DNA from: Sesamia nonagrioides
Lineage: Eukaryota > Arthropoda > Insecta > Lepidoptera > Noctuidae
Reading direction: 5' to 3'
Assembly (NCBI GenBank): GCA_017933935.1
Contig: JADWQK010000760.1
Span: 2,232,001-2,296,000 of the forward strand
DNA length: 64,000 nt
Below are positions 54,443 through 64,000 of this stretch, one piece after another; the first letter of the stretch is position 1; the number at the start of each line of letters is the position of its first letter. The notes under the pieces are model-generated. The model was not told where the DNA came from. It saw only the letters and a program-made list of their open reading frames with translations, and made no database searches. The position numbers were made by a program, and so were the translations under genes.

Positions 54443-56515
54443 ATGCCAAAGAAACGCCCGTTATGTCGGAAAATAGGTAACCACACCAAAGAAAATATGA
54501 AAGAAGCTCTTCTAGAAATAGCATCGGGAAAAAAGATACGTGTTGTAGCAAAGGAAAAGAATATCCCATTTTCAACATTACAGCGTTATGCAGCTAAAGC
54601 AAAAGCATCCACATGTATCGAAAGTTTGCAACTTGTGCCGCATTATGACATTAATAACGTTTTTACGGATGAGCAAGAACAAGAACTTACTGAATACTTC
54701 AAAAATTGTGCTCTAATGTTTTACGGCTTAACAACAAAAGATTGTCGTAAAGTTGCATATGAAATGGCTGTTATAAATAAACTTAAAATGCCACATTCAT
54801 GGATTTTAAACCAGATGGCAGGTATAGATTGGTTAAAATCGTTTCGCAAGCGTCATAAGGACCTCTCTTTACGCAAACCAGAATCTTGTAGTCTTGCTAG
54901 AGCAACTGCGTTTAACAAGGATACTGTTAACGCCTTCTTCAACAATCTACAAGAAGTTTACCAAAGACAGTCTTCATTTTCTGATGGTACTAGGGTCTAC
55001 AATCTAGATGAGACGGCAACAACCACGGTGCAGAAACCGCAAAAAGTAATTGGTCCTAAAGGTAAAAATATCGGAAAAATGACAAGCGGTGAAAAAGGCA
55101 CCTTAGTAACAACTTGCTGCTTTATTAGTGCAAGTGGCCAAGCTTTGCCCCCGGTACTGATTTTTCCTAGAAAAAACTATAAGGACCACAATATGCTTAA
55201 AGGTGCTCCCCCGGGATCATTAGGGTTAGCTACATCATCTGGTTGGATGAACAGTGAGCTATTTGTTACTACAATGAAACATTTCATTAAACATACCTCG
55301 AGCTCTAAAGAAAATCCTTCTCTATTAATTATGGACAATCATGAGTCGCATTTATCAATAGAAGCTCTAGATTTAGCAAAAGAAAACGGTGTTACAATAT
55401 TGACACTACATCCTCACACGTCAGCAAAACTGCAGCCCTTGATGGAATCATGGTTGTTAAAAAATCCTGGGAAACCTGTGACGATCTATGATTTAGCCGA
55501 GCTGATAGGAATCGCATTCACCAAGGCCATGACTCCAACAAATATTATCAATTCTTTTAAGAAGACCGGAATCTATCCCTTTGACAGAGATATTTTTACC
55601 GAAGAAGACTTTTTACCTAGCACTGTTACTGATCGACCCGATCCTAATATCATCCAAAATCCACTAGATGTGTCTTTGCAAGAAACCAGAGAAAACGGCC
55701 CTCGGCCATTAATGGTATCCCCAACTTTTCGGCAAGAGCTTTCACTCGAGACTAGGCAAGCCTATTTAGGACCTCAGTGTGATTCTCAACATGAAATTTT
55801 GAAGCCACAGCCCCAGTGCTCAACGTCGAAAGATGCATTAGGATCATCTGGTGCTTTTGTTAGCCCTAGTCAATTTAGACAGCCCCTTAAGGCACTGCCA
55901 AGAGCAAATAAAAGAAAAAGGAAACCTGGCCGCAGCTTAATCGCGACGGATACACCCGAAAAAGAAAATATTAGGATGCAAAGATCGGAAGTCAAGAAAA
56001 AGAAATTGCCAAAGAAGAACAAAATAAATGAACCAAAGAAAAGAGCTGTTAGGAAAGTCTTGCAGAGTGATTCAGAAGATGAAACTGAAAATATTTCTAT
56101 TCATGACGAAGATTCCGATTGGTGTGAGGAAGATGAAAACAATGATTGGTGCGAGGAGGACAAAGTTGGAAATAGAATCGAAATACTAACTGATGACAAG
56201 TTACTGCGCAATGTCTTGCCTCGTCTTCCGAAGGAAGGAGATTACGTTCTTGTTCGTTTTTCAACTAAAAGGAAAAGTGTTTATTTTGTAGGAAAAGTTT
56301 TGCATGAGCGTAATGATAAATTAGAATATTATGTAAGCTTCCTCCGTGCAAATCGCAAATATCAGTTTAACATGCCTAGCAATCCTGATATATCATATGT
56401 TAAGGAGTGCGATTTAAAATTTATATTGCCTAAACCTTGTCTAGGAGGAAGCACCTTACGGCAACAGTCTTATTACTATTTTAATGTTGATTTTTCCCAA
56501 ATCGACATCCGCTAG
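54443..56515 (+). CDS. Pogo-like DDE transposase, 690 aa, catalytic deletion
   Basis: Transposases of this type (DDE_1, Tigger/jerky group) cut the element ends in the nucleus using three acidic residues. Numbered from the ATG at 54443: a psq-type helix-turn-helix at about 10-55 (ENMKEALLEIASGKKIRVVA), a CENP-B-like second DNA-binding region at about 70-160, then DDE_1. Asp189 lies in YNLDET and Asp298 in LIMDNHES. LQPL at 330-333 is normally followed at once by the third Asp and about 17 more residues; here it passes straight to MESWLLKNPGKP, so that Asp is missing. The downstream block (TIYDLAELIGIAFTKAMTPT, FKKTGIYPFD) is intact. A basic, then acidic linker and a C-terminal GDYVLVRF..YFVGKVL..YYVSFLRA module follow. 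The frame is open to the TAG. A poly(A) signal candidate is AATAAA at 56828. Such a product could bind the ends but probably not cut. Confidence 0.85.
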   Translation: MPKKRPLCRKIGNHTKENMKEALLEIASGKKIRVVAKEKNIPFSTLQRYAAKAKASTCIESLQLVPHYDINNVFTDEQEQELTEYFKNCALMFYGLTTKDCRKVAYEMAVINKLKMPHSWILNQMAGIDWLKSFRKRHKDLSLRKPESCSLARATAFNKDTVNAFFNNLQEVYQRQSSFSDGTRVYNLDETATTTVQKPQKVIGPKGKNIGKMTSGEKGTLVTTCCFISASGQALPPVLIFPRKNYKDHNMLKGAPPGSLGLATSSGWMNSELFVTTMKHFIKHTSSSKENPSLLIMDNHESHLSIEALDLAKENGVTILTLHPHTSAKLQPLMESWLLKNPGKPVTIYDLAELIGIAFTKAMTPTNIINSFKKTGIYPFDRDIFTEEDFLPSTVTDRPDPNIIQNPLDVSLQETRENGPRPLMVSPTFRQELSLETRQAYLGPQCDSQHEILKPQPQCSTSKDALGSSGAFVSPSQFRQPLKALPRANKRKRKPGRSLIATDTPEKENIRMQRSEVKKKKLPKKNKINEPKKRAVRKVLQSDSEDETENISIHDEDSDWCEEDENNDWCEEDKVGNRIEILTDDKLLRNVLPRLPKEGDYVLVRFSTKRKSVYFVGKVLHERNDKLEYYVSFLRANRKYQFNMPSNPDISYVKECDLKFILPKPCLGGSTLRQQSYYYFNVDFSQIDIR

Positions 56516-57259
56516 TTGGTTATGTCGAACCTTTAAAAGAGATGATTGTTTATGTTTTATGAAAAATAATGCTAGATAATTAAATTCCAAAAATCAAGAA
56601 AGAATACAAAGATCTCAATATGTGATTTAGTGATTTAAGACATAAAGGGTTAAATAGTTTAAGTTTAAAAGCAAAGAGTGTTTTTTTTTTTAAGAGTTGT
56701 CTATGATTAAACCACATTTTTTTTATATTTAAAGCTAGGAAAGCTAAAATGTTTAAAAATCATTTGTTTTTTTGTTATTAAATTTAAGTCCAGTCTATTA
56801 AGTGCAACCTAAGAAACGGATTTGATAAATAAATATATAAATACCAGTAATTACTTATGTTTTTATGTTCCAATATCATCCTGATTCACTGTGCCCTCAA
56901 GGTTGACCCAATGTGTACTCGCCTAAGGACACAATGGGTCAAAAATCATTTTTTTTTTAAATATATTATTATTCAAAAACCATTAAATGTATTTCATTTT
57001 GTTTTGAATTAAAACATAACCAAGATGCCTATCTTTAATTCATTAGAATATAACGACTGTAACTCATATAGTTAAAGAGCTATATCATTTTAAAAAAGTG
57101 TGACCCACTGTTGGCACAATGACCCTAATCTTAAAATTGACATTTAACACCATATTGATTAACTACATGAAACATGAATATCGCTTTGAGTAGGTTTAGT
57201 CTATTTTATGGTAATGAAATCTACATCTAGAATTCCTATAACTAACTTATTTGACATTA

Positions 57260-57539
57260 GCGTCGATTCTGTTGTTCATGAACTAAACTAATTTTAAGTT
57301 ATGTGCATCTTTTTCTTTCCATTGCGTTAAGAAAAAGATAGAAGATAACATTTTAAATTAATCCTGTCAAATTAAGATACTCCATAGACAGTTTAGACGC
57401 GTTTATAAACATGGCGCCTAAAAGTACGCCAGTTTACGTCAGGAGCGCACTAATTTGACAGGTCTAAACTGACATTTTATCTTCTGTCCTTTTCTTGATG
57501 GAATAGAAAGAAAAAGATGAGAACAACAGAATCGGCGCC
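57260..57539. mobile_element. TIR MITE, 280 bp
   Basis: The left end GCGTCGATTCTGTTGTTC mirrors the right end GAACAACAGAATCGGCGCC. ATTA flanks both sides (57256-57259 and 57540-57543). A fragment of the same family lies at 447-505. Confidence 0.7.
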
Positions 57540-57543
57540 ATTA

Positions 57544-58588
57544 TTTTTCTTCAATTTTCACAAATAACCAGTTTTTCCTTGCATCTTAATAGGTGGTCTA
57601 TTTATCTTCTTTTTACATTATAAATATTCCTATTGCACTTCGAGGAACAGAAAATATGGAATGAGATTCCTAATAACACTTCAATATTGGTGCATTCAGA
57701 AATCGCGATAGTTCTTACACGCAGCGGACCTAGGATGCACCCACGTGACATAATTGTCTTGTCACAGCCTTGCATACTAGGTCTCTAAGTTAGCACACAG
57801 AATGCATAAAGCGATCGCTCCTACCCCGAACCCTCTTACCAAACTACGTTATAAACCATTTAATTTGACGTTAAATTTAACTAAAATCTAATGTTTGTTC
57901 CAAAAGTATCTAATGAGTGTGTAAACAAACCTTGTTCAGTTTAAATTCATACGCAATAACGCATTAAAGAGAATAGAGAATAAAACTGCAATATGCAGCC
58001 ACAAGAAAGCAGTATCTACTAGCGCATACAGTAAAGAATTATTTAAGGGGCCGTGTGGAGAAGTGTAGATCGCCGATGCTTGCATTTATATCTCTAAATT
58101 TTTCATTTAATAAGAGTAAATAAACTTATATCGGTTTTTTACACTTTCTAGCATTTATTATCGTCGTATAATCTAAACCCTAAACGATTTTTTTTTTGTG
58201 AAATTATATTCAATAATATCGAGTTGAATAATATTAAAAATTTAGCACAATTCAGTTAATTTATTTTTATTGTTGTACCTTTCCACCAAATCCATTTTCC
58301 CCTTCAAACTCGCACCACGTTGGCGAAGCAGTTTCTTTAAATAATTTTAAATGGTCGTAGAATGCCATAATATATGGTGAAAATACAAAAATTGTGAATA
58401 TTTTGACATATCTTTACAGAATAGTGAATACCCAGTTGTTACATTTGATTAACTCAATAATTACGAAGTATAAAGATACGAGATTGTGGAATATGGTGGT
58501 CTGTTTACTGTATGTGCTTGTGGCGCCCTCTGCGCCAAGATTTGTAAAGGTAAACATATCGCACCACTTTTTTATCGATTCTACAATA
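57544..58588. other. No recognisable gene
   Basis: AT-rich. The 68-codon frame at 58394-58600 runs into the M1 terminus and has no motif. Confidence 0.4.
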
Positions 58589-59038
58589 TACAATATGTAA
58601 AGAAAACCCTGTCCGATCCGTGAAGGTATTGTTAGGTATCGATAACTGATTCTACTAATGGATACAAAGCCGGGCTAAACTTAAAAAAAAATCCCCCTAA
58701 AAAAATAAATATTAATTCCCAAAAAGAGGTAACTTAAAACATGTGCGTTATGGAACCCTACCGCGGGCGGCGCGCGGCGGCGGCGGGGGGCAGGGCACGC
58801 GGCACCTTTGACGTGTCGCGTCGCTATTCGCTCATAATAATACCGGTGTTGTCACTTTTTTAAAAATTAATAAATTTCGGGGAAATTGGAATTATATCCC
58901 GGGAAAAAAATATTATTTCAAAATTCATTAGTATTGTTACTATGATGATTATGTAAAATTTTATATTATATTTGGTCAAGTGTTTACCTAACCTTTATTA
59001 TCCTTATGGGTCGGACGGGGTTTTCTTTACATATTGTA
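58589..59038 (+). mobile_element. MITE M1, left member of inverted pair
   Basis: Starts TACAATATGTAAAGAAAACC with GATCCGTGAAGGTATTG and ends GGTCGGACGGGGTTTTC then TTTACATATTGTA. The GC-rich centre contains GCGGGCGGCGCGCGGCGGCG. Confidence 0.85.
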
Positions 59039-59467
59039 TAAGGAAAACCCCGTCAGGCCCATATGAATAATGAAGGTTAGGAAAACATATGAAAAACAAA
59101 TTTGAAATTTTTCATAATTGTCATAGTTACAATACTAATAAATTTTGAAAAAATCTTTTTTTTCCGAGGGATAATTCCAACTTCCCCAAAAGTTGTCCAT
59201 TTTTAAAAAACTGACAACACCATTTTTGACAGTATTATTATGGGCGAATAGCGATGCGGACGCATGTCGCGTGCCCTACCCCCCTTCGCCTGCGCATGTA
59301 TTGCCTACCGCACATGTACCTATTAAGTTACCTCTTTTTGCGAAATATTTATTTTAGGGGTTTTTCTTTAAGTAAAGCCCGACTTTGTAGGGATTAGTAG
59401 AATCACTTATCGCTAACAATACCTTCACGGATCAGACAGGGTATTCTTTATAAGTACATATCGTATT
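59039..59467 (-). mobile_element. MITE M1, right member of inverted pair
   Basis: Begins AAGGAAAACCCCGTCAGGCC, lacking the outermost ten or so bases. It runs in the opposite orientation to its neighbour and ends ACAATACCTTCACGGATCAG with a decayed terminus. Confidence 0.8.
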
Positions 59468-60206
59468 GTTTGAATAATTTTACCTAAATAAAAATGTCAC
59501 ATAAATTAGTCGATAATATAAAAATTAACATCTTTATGGTGTTACAAATTAAATTTCTGCTTTAAGTATCGAAATAAGCGAAGCAATTATACTCCATTTT
59601 AGGTGTAGGTAGGTACTTACTACAAATTGATGTCACATTTACGTTTTCTGATTAATTTATTTCCATTTTCATGAGATTCTTTTGAAACAAACCAGTTATT
59701 TTTAGCGGTAAGAGGGCTATAGTTCAAGACTTCAGAAAACCATTTTATGATTAGTCAGCGAGTTGGTGAATAGTTGACCAATGAGAAAGCTGCTTTTTTT
59801 TGGTCGTCCTGACGCATAATTTGGGCACTTGCCAATGTTTACAACTGAGATATTGGCCTACCCTACTAGCAATACCTATGTTTGATGCTGATCTAGACTT
59901 TCATAATATTGGCTCAATTGCAATATTCCGCATAAACCTGCCTTTATATTGTCCTGGAAGACTCCAAACCACATTTACTTTTTAAAATATTAGGGATATA
60001 AGTTGCATCTACGCAACTGCAGTGTTTGCAACACTTACAGTTTTTTAACTTTAGGTTGTCTTACATATTGCAATGGCGGTTAAATTCATAGTAAAATCAA
60101 ACAATGAATCAGTCAAACCCGTATCTCAGGTGGAAACATAGTCCACATCATTCTGCAAACAGGTGTACGGTCTACACGAACGAAAGAACGCTACAAGTAT
60201 ATTAGG
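59468..60206 (-). other. Downstream of the Rab gene
   Basis: Probably holds the Rab 3' UTR on the minus strand. No other feature is visible. The 61-codon plus-strand frame at 59800 has no motif. Confidence 0.35.
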
Positions 60207-63200
60207 CTAACAGCTACACTTTGACACATCCGTTTCCGATTCAGAAGGCTTTATTACGTTGTCCCGCTCCTTCAGCTCGAAGGCGTCCGCCTGAAAAGAA
60301 ACACAGGGATGAAATTAACAAACATGGTTTATTGGGTTGGTTGTTTCCACACATACCTATTATATGTAGGTAGTGTAGGTACGTGTACCTACACAAAATG
60401 TAGCCGTTTGATGTCATTAATACTTTCGACTCCATCCACTCTCATATGCCATACCGCTATACATACCTACCTATTGCAAGTGGACCGTCCAGATCATCGG
60501 CATTAGATTTGAAACCGTATTATAAAACAGTAAAACAATGTTTTCATCCTCTTGTTGTATATTTAGTATCCCAAGTGGGTACTTAGTTTGGTACTAAGTT
60601 CTCATTGAACTTTTATTTAACCTGAATAAGGTATTTCGAACTTTATTGAGGTTACAAATACTGACTCAACAATTAAGTCTGGAACTAAAGTTAGATTTCA
60701 TTTTGTAATAAAGGGGAGTGACTTTATTTGAAACTAAAAATACACTATTTTGTAGACAATAATATTTCCTCTCTCTCTTTAAACATGTCATAATTTTTTG
60801 ATTTGCGTTTGTATGATGTTTATTAATTAGATGTATATATTTATTAGACTAGTCTCATACACTTAACGTGCATATTTATTATATAAACTATGTAAATAGT
60901 ACAATAAAGACTACCTACATTATTTCTCTCTCCTTACACCACTCAAAGGTTGTCTGTAAAAGATCGCTCTTAGCGAAAAGACCGCCCATTGTGAAATCTT
61001 TATATTTATGTTTTTGTAATCTATATGGTGTACATAATAAAGAGTATTCTATTCTATTCTAATAATAATTTTATTCGTAGATAAGTTTATCTTGCCCTAT
61101 CTGCAGCTCCCGAAGGTCATACATGGCTAGTTACAACTTTCTGTTGTCCAAATTCATTGCTGGGATCTGCCCCCTAATCGGCGAACACATGTTTATCAAA
61201 TGATTGCGACTAGTTGGGATCGTTTGGACCAACGGGCGGCCCGAACGATACCAACTAGTCGCAATCATTTGACAAAAATGTGTTGGCCGATTAGGGGGCT
61301 GGTCTACGTTTGCTTCATACTCTGGGCTCGGATATTGTTGAAATGTCGAAGGGGTATTGATCACAATTAGATGTAGTTTGTGGAGGCCAGACACGTACCT
61401 AGTTGTTTCATATAATATAAATTGCCGGTATTCAGTTGCATCCCGTCAGATATGAAGCCGACCCAAACATGATGGCAAAAGGCTAGACACATTATGATTG
61501 TAGGTGGTAGAAACGGTTTGCCAACCTCGAACATATGACATGACATCAGCTTTTGTAAAGATAAATAAAAATGGCTTCGAAGAATATAAAAAAACGATGA
61601 TTACCTTGGTCTCCCGGTATTCTCTAATTTTTCTGGCTAACGTCAGAAACGCTTCCTCGATGTTTATGTTGCTTTTACAAGATACTTCGAAGAACGGCAT
61701 GTCGAAGTCATCTGCTATCTGGAATCGATATTTTAAAATTTTAATTTTGGTTAGTAAAATGTACCTACTTAATTGGCCTAAGGTAGATCATTAATCGATT
61801 GGAAGCCATACAGACGCAATTAAAAAGATATTTATTCTCGCGTGAAGGGACTCCATCAATACCATGTGTAATATTTATTCTAGTTGAAACCCCAAGGTCT
61901 ACACGTGAAAGACAGGTATTTATGAGAGCTTCATCCAGCATTGGTCAGGGTCATAATATCACATAATTGTACTTATAATTACCGGTACTGATGAAAATCG
62001 TGATGTTTTGTATCCATAGTTTACAATTTTTTGATGTGGGAAAGAATCAAAACCAGTAACCAGGTTCAAAGTTCACAACGCCGTTTATGATTCAGACCTC
62101 TTATTTAGGTACGTCTTCTTCTTCTTCTTCAGCCTATAGATGTCCACTGCTGGACAAAGGCCTCCCCCAAGGCTTTCCACGCTGACCGGTCTTGTGCTGC
62201 CCGCATCCATCGGCTTCCCGCGACCTTCACCAGGTCATCGGTCCACCTTGTTGGGGGCCTCCCTACGCTGCGTCTTCCAGTTCGTGGCCGCCACTCCAGA
62301 ACCTTACTGCCCCATCGGCCATCGGTTCTACGAGCAATGTGCCCTGCCCACTGCCACTTAAATTTAGCGACTCGCAGAGCTATGTCGGTGACTTTGGTTC
62401 TTCTGATTCGATCACGCAGAGAAACTCCGAGCATAGCTCTTTCCATTGCCCTTTGTGTGACCTAAGCCTTCGTATGAGGCCCGTTGTAAGCGACCACGTT
62501 TCAGTTCCGTAAGTCATATCATTCTCCTGCCCTTATCCCAATTTATTTGGGGTCGGCGCAACATGTCTTTTTCTTCCATGCATCCCTATCAGAAACCATC
62601 TCGGCAGTCACCCCCTTCTCAGCCATATCATCCTTCACACATTCCATCCATCGTTTCTTTGGTCTTCCCCTACTCTTATAGCCATCAACATTCATAATTA
62701 AGACTCTCCTCACGACATTCTCCTCAGTTCTCCGTAACACATGCCCGTACCATGACAACCGATTTCCACAGTGAAGTTCCTTATGTCATCACTGGCAACA
62801 CACACTGGTCAAAGACTTTAGTCTTGAGACACTGTGGTATCTTGGACGACAAGAAGATGTAGCGCAGCTTCCCGAACGCTGCCCAGCCGAGCTGGATTCG
62901 ACGAGACACCTCTTTCTCGAAGTTGGACCTACCTAGCTGGACTGTTTGTCCCAGGTATACCTATATACAATATGTAAAGAAAACCCTGTCCGACCCGTAA
63001 GGGTAATAAAGGTTAGGTAAACACTTGACCTAATATAATATAAAATTTTACATAATCATCATAGTAACAATACTAATGAATTTTGAAATAATCCTTTTTT
63101 CCCGGGAATTAATTCCAATTTCCCCGAAATTTGGTAATTTTTACAAAAGTGACAACACCGGTATTATTATAAGCGAATAGCGACGCGGCCACGTCACAGA

Positions 63201-63847
63201 TGCCGAGTGCCCTGCCCCCCGCCGCCCGCGGAAGGGGTTGCTTATCGCACATGTATTAAGTTACCTTTTTTGCGAAATAATATTTATTTTTTTTAGGGGG
63301 ATTTTTTTTTTTAAATTTAGCCTGTCTTTGTGGGCATTAGTAGAATCAGTTATCGATACCTAACAATACCTTCACGGATCGGACAGGGTTTTCTTTACAT
63401 ATTGTATATACTCGTCAACAACTTCGAGTGCACAGCAACCAACTAGAATTGGAGTGGGTGCGACATGAGAGTTCGACATGATCTCCGTCTTATCCATGTT
63501 CATCTTTATACCCACTTGTTGGGAAGCTTTGCTGAGGTCATTGAGCATTTTGCTCAAGTCTTCCAGGGTCTCAGCCATTACCACAATATCATCTGCAAAA
63601 CGGAGATTAGTGATGTACTCGCCGTTGATGTTGATGCCAAGTCCTTTTAATCAGCCTATAATATTTCCACTCCTGGTACTCAAGCTTCCTCTCCTCTCGG
63701 TGAGAGGGATCCACGCCTCGATATTGATTAAATAATAGGTAAGTTGAAAATTACCTTTTGGCCCCTCTCTTTAGGTACAGCTCTATGGTTCTCGTGAACG
63801 TCGCACTTATTGCCAACTAAGACCTTAATCACATCGGGAGACGCATA
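60207..63847 (-). CDS. Rab-family small GTPase, last three exons (partial)
   Basis: Rab GTPases are membrane-bound switches of vesicle traffic. Three minus-strand exons join in phase 0 with GT-AG introns: 63847-63755 (YASPDVIKVLVGNKCDVHEN then HRAVPKERGQK), 61718-61605 (IADDFDMPFFEVSCKSNINI then EEAFLTLARKIREYRETK) and 60290-60207 (ADAFELKERDNVIKPSESET then DVSKCSC and TAG). Together they give 96 C-terminal residues. NKCD is the G4 guanine-binding motif. EVSCKSN fills the G5 place, where SAK is usual. The hypervariable tail ends Cys-Ser-Cys, the CXC signal for double geranylgeranylation. P-loop, switch I and switch II exons must lie beyond the right edge. The sequence is nearest in feel to the Rab8/10/13 group, but I cannot name the subfamily. 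The 2-kb intron is packed with transposons. Confidence 0.85.
61170..61298. mobile_element. MITE M2, copy 3
   Basis: CCCCCTAATCGGCGAACACA to its complement TTAGGGGG; nearly one continuous hairpin of 129 bp. It lies in the last Rab intron and is the only M2 copy here without M3 beside it. Confidence 0.85.
61299..61604 (-). other. Rab intron sequence
   Basis: Intronic. No further feature recognised. Confidence 0.5.
62519..62783 (-). mobile_element. Different LINE 3' tail inserted in the RTE
   Basis: The minus strand reads SWYGHVLRRTEENVVRRVLI, then GRPKKRWMECVKDDMAEKGV and CCADPK and a stop, the C-terminus of another insect LINE. TTCCGTAAGTCAT before it and TTCCTTATGTCAT after it are a diverged target duplication. 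Confidence 0.75.
62966..63406 (-). mobile_element. MITE M1 inserted in the RTE
   Basis: TACAATATGTAAAGAAAACC to ACATATTGTA. TATA-rich bases abut both ends. It splits the LINE between VDEYI and LGQTV, showing that M1 moved after the RTE copy landed. Confidence 0.85.
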
Positions 63848-64000
63848 CTGGAAATAGAAAAGCACATACATTATTGATTAGAAGCAAAAAATGCATCAGC
63901 TTTTTGCGTACATTTAAAACCGCTTATGTTGAGTAGTAGTTGCTAACTCTATTTTTAGTTGAAATATATTCTCTCTTTATCCTTCATTGAACCAGTAGGC

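Larger units (their letters stand above)
53979..57125 (+). mobile_element. Pogo/Tigger-like DNA transposon, 3.15 kb
   Basis: The ends GGGTCATTGTGTCAACAGTG and, inverted, GGGTCATTGTGCCAACAGTG match at 23 of the first 25 positions. TA dinucleotides flank both sides (53977-53978 and 57126-57127). Subterminal copies of an (A)CARTGRGTCA motif cluster at 54000-54020, 54350-54410 and 56880-56950, probably transposase-binding sites. The transposase gene with a 5' leader intron fills the interior. Terminal conservation suggests recent movement. Confidence 0.9.
62113..63660 (-). mobile_element. RTE-type LINE, nested and broken, in the Rab intron
   Basis: Minus-strand sense. From high to low coordinates: NINGEYITNLRFADDIVVMA at about 63650-63575 (the FADD catalytic box), LSKMLNDLSKASQQVGIKMN, VDEYI at about 63415; then, after an M1 insertion, LGQTVQLGRSNFEKEV, RRIQLGWAAFGKLR (62950-62870) and CLKTKVFDQCV; then, after a LINE tail insertion, RAMLGVSLRDRIRRTKVTDI, KWQWAGHIARRTDGRWGSKV, GRPPTRWTDDLVKVAGSRWM and the stop near 62129. 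The order is normal for RTE ORF2. The copy is 5' truncated. Confidence 0.85.

Overview
The window is AT-rich animal nuclear DNA. It contains spliced genes with GT-AG introns, tRNA-derived SINEs, RTE-, R1- and CR1-type LINEs, Helitron-like elements ending in CTAGT, a Crypton and a pogo-type element. This repeat mix, and several of the repeats themselves, point to a moth or butterfly (Lepidoptera). There is no operon structure, no CRISPR array and no prokaryotic gene.

Two host genes can be supported. First, a complete five-exon gene at 45823-49978 (+) joins in frame into a 296-residue protein. It reads as the non-homologous end-joining factor XLF/Cernunnos (NHEJ1), with a globular head, a coiled-coil stalk, a tail carrying four psi-K-x-E motifs, and a basic-aromatic C-terminus like the Ku-binding motif. 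Second, the last three coding exons of a Rab-family small GTPase lie on the minus strand (63847 down to 60207). They contain the G4 motif NKCD, a G5-like SCKSN and a C-terminal Cys-x-Cys prenylation signal; the 5' part of the gene lies beyond the right edge. One further possible exon with a membrane segment (19153-19371) remains a weak call.

Two near-full-length DNA-element genes are present. A Crypton-type tyrosine recombinase (28837-30165) keeps R, HxxR, H/W and Y, but its only intron starts with AT where GT is expected. A pogo/Tigger-like element (53979-57125) has matching terminal inverted repeats, TA target-site duplications and an open 690-codon transposase. That transposase has lost the third catalytic Asp region through an in-frame deletion.

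The rest is a dense, layered repeat landscape. About 0.3-0.45 kb hairpin-rich MITEs (here called M1, M2, M3) recur, and four tRNA-headed SINE families (A-D) are scattered through the window. 5'-truncated R1-clade LINE tails, one with a perfect 16-bp target-site duplication, lie among RTE and CR1 pieces. Nesting is readable in several places: SINE-B inside SINE-A, SINE-C inside M3, a 2.84-kb TA-flanked element inside an M1 copy, and an RTE LINE in the Rab intron broken by both another LINE tail and an M1. A striking extra theme is a set of at least nine perfect or near-perfect snap-back palindromes (arms 17-42 bp, short loops) scattered through unrelated sequence.

Region by region: 1-8.2 kb is SINE, LINE and MITE debris. 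8.2-11.5 kb is the split M1. 11.5-28 kb holds Helitron-like, R1, RTE and CR1 fragments. 28.8-30.2 kb is the Crypton. 30.4-37 kb is mostly unique AT-rich sequence. 37-44.7 kb holds SINE-C, M2/M3 composites and an R1 tail. 45.8-50 kb is XLF with repeat-filled introns. 50.4-57.5 kb holds a TTAA-flanked element and the pogo element. 58.6-59.5 kb is a back-to-back M1 pair. 60.2-64 kb is the Rab gene.
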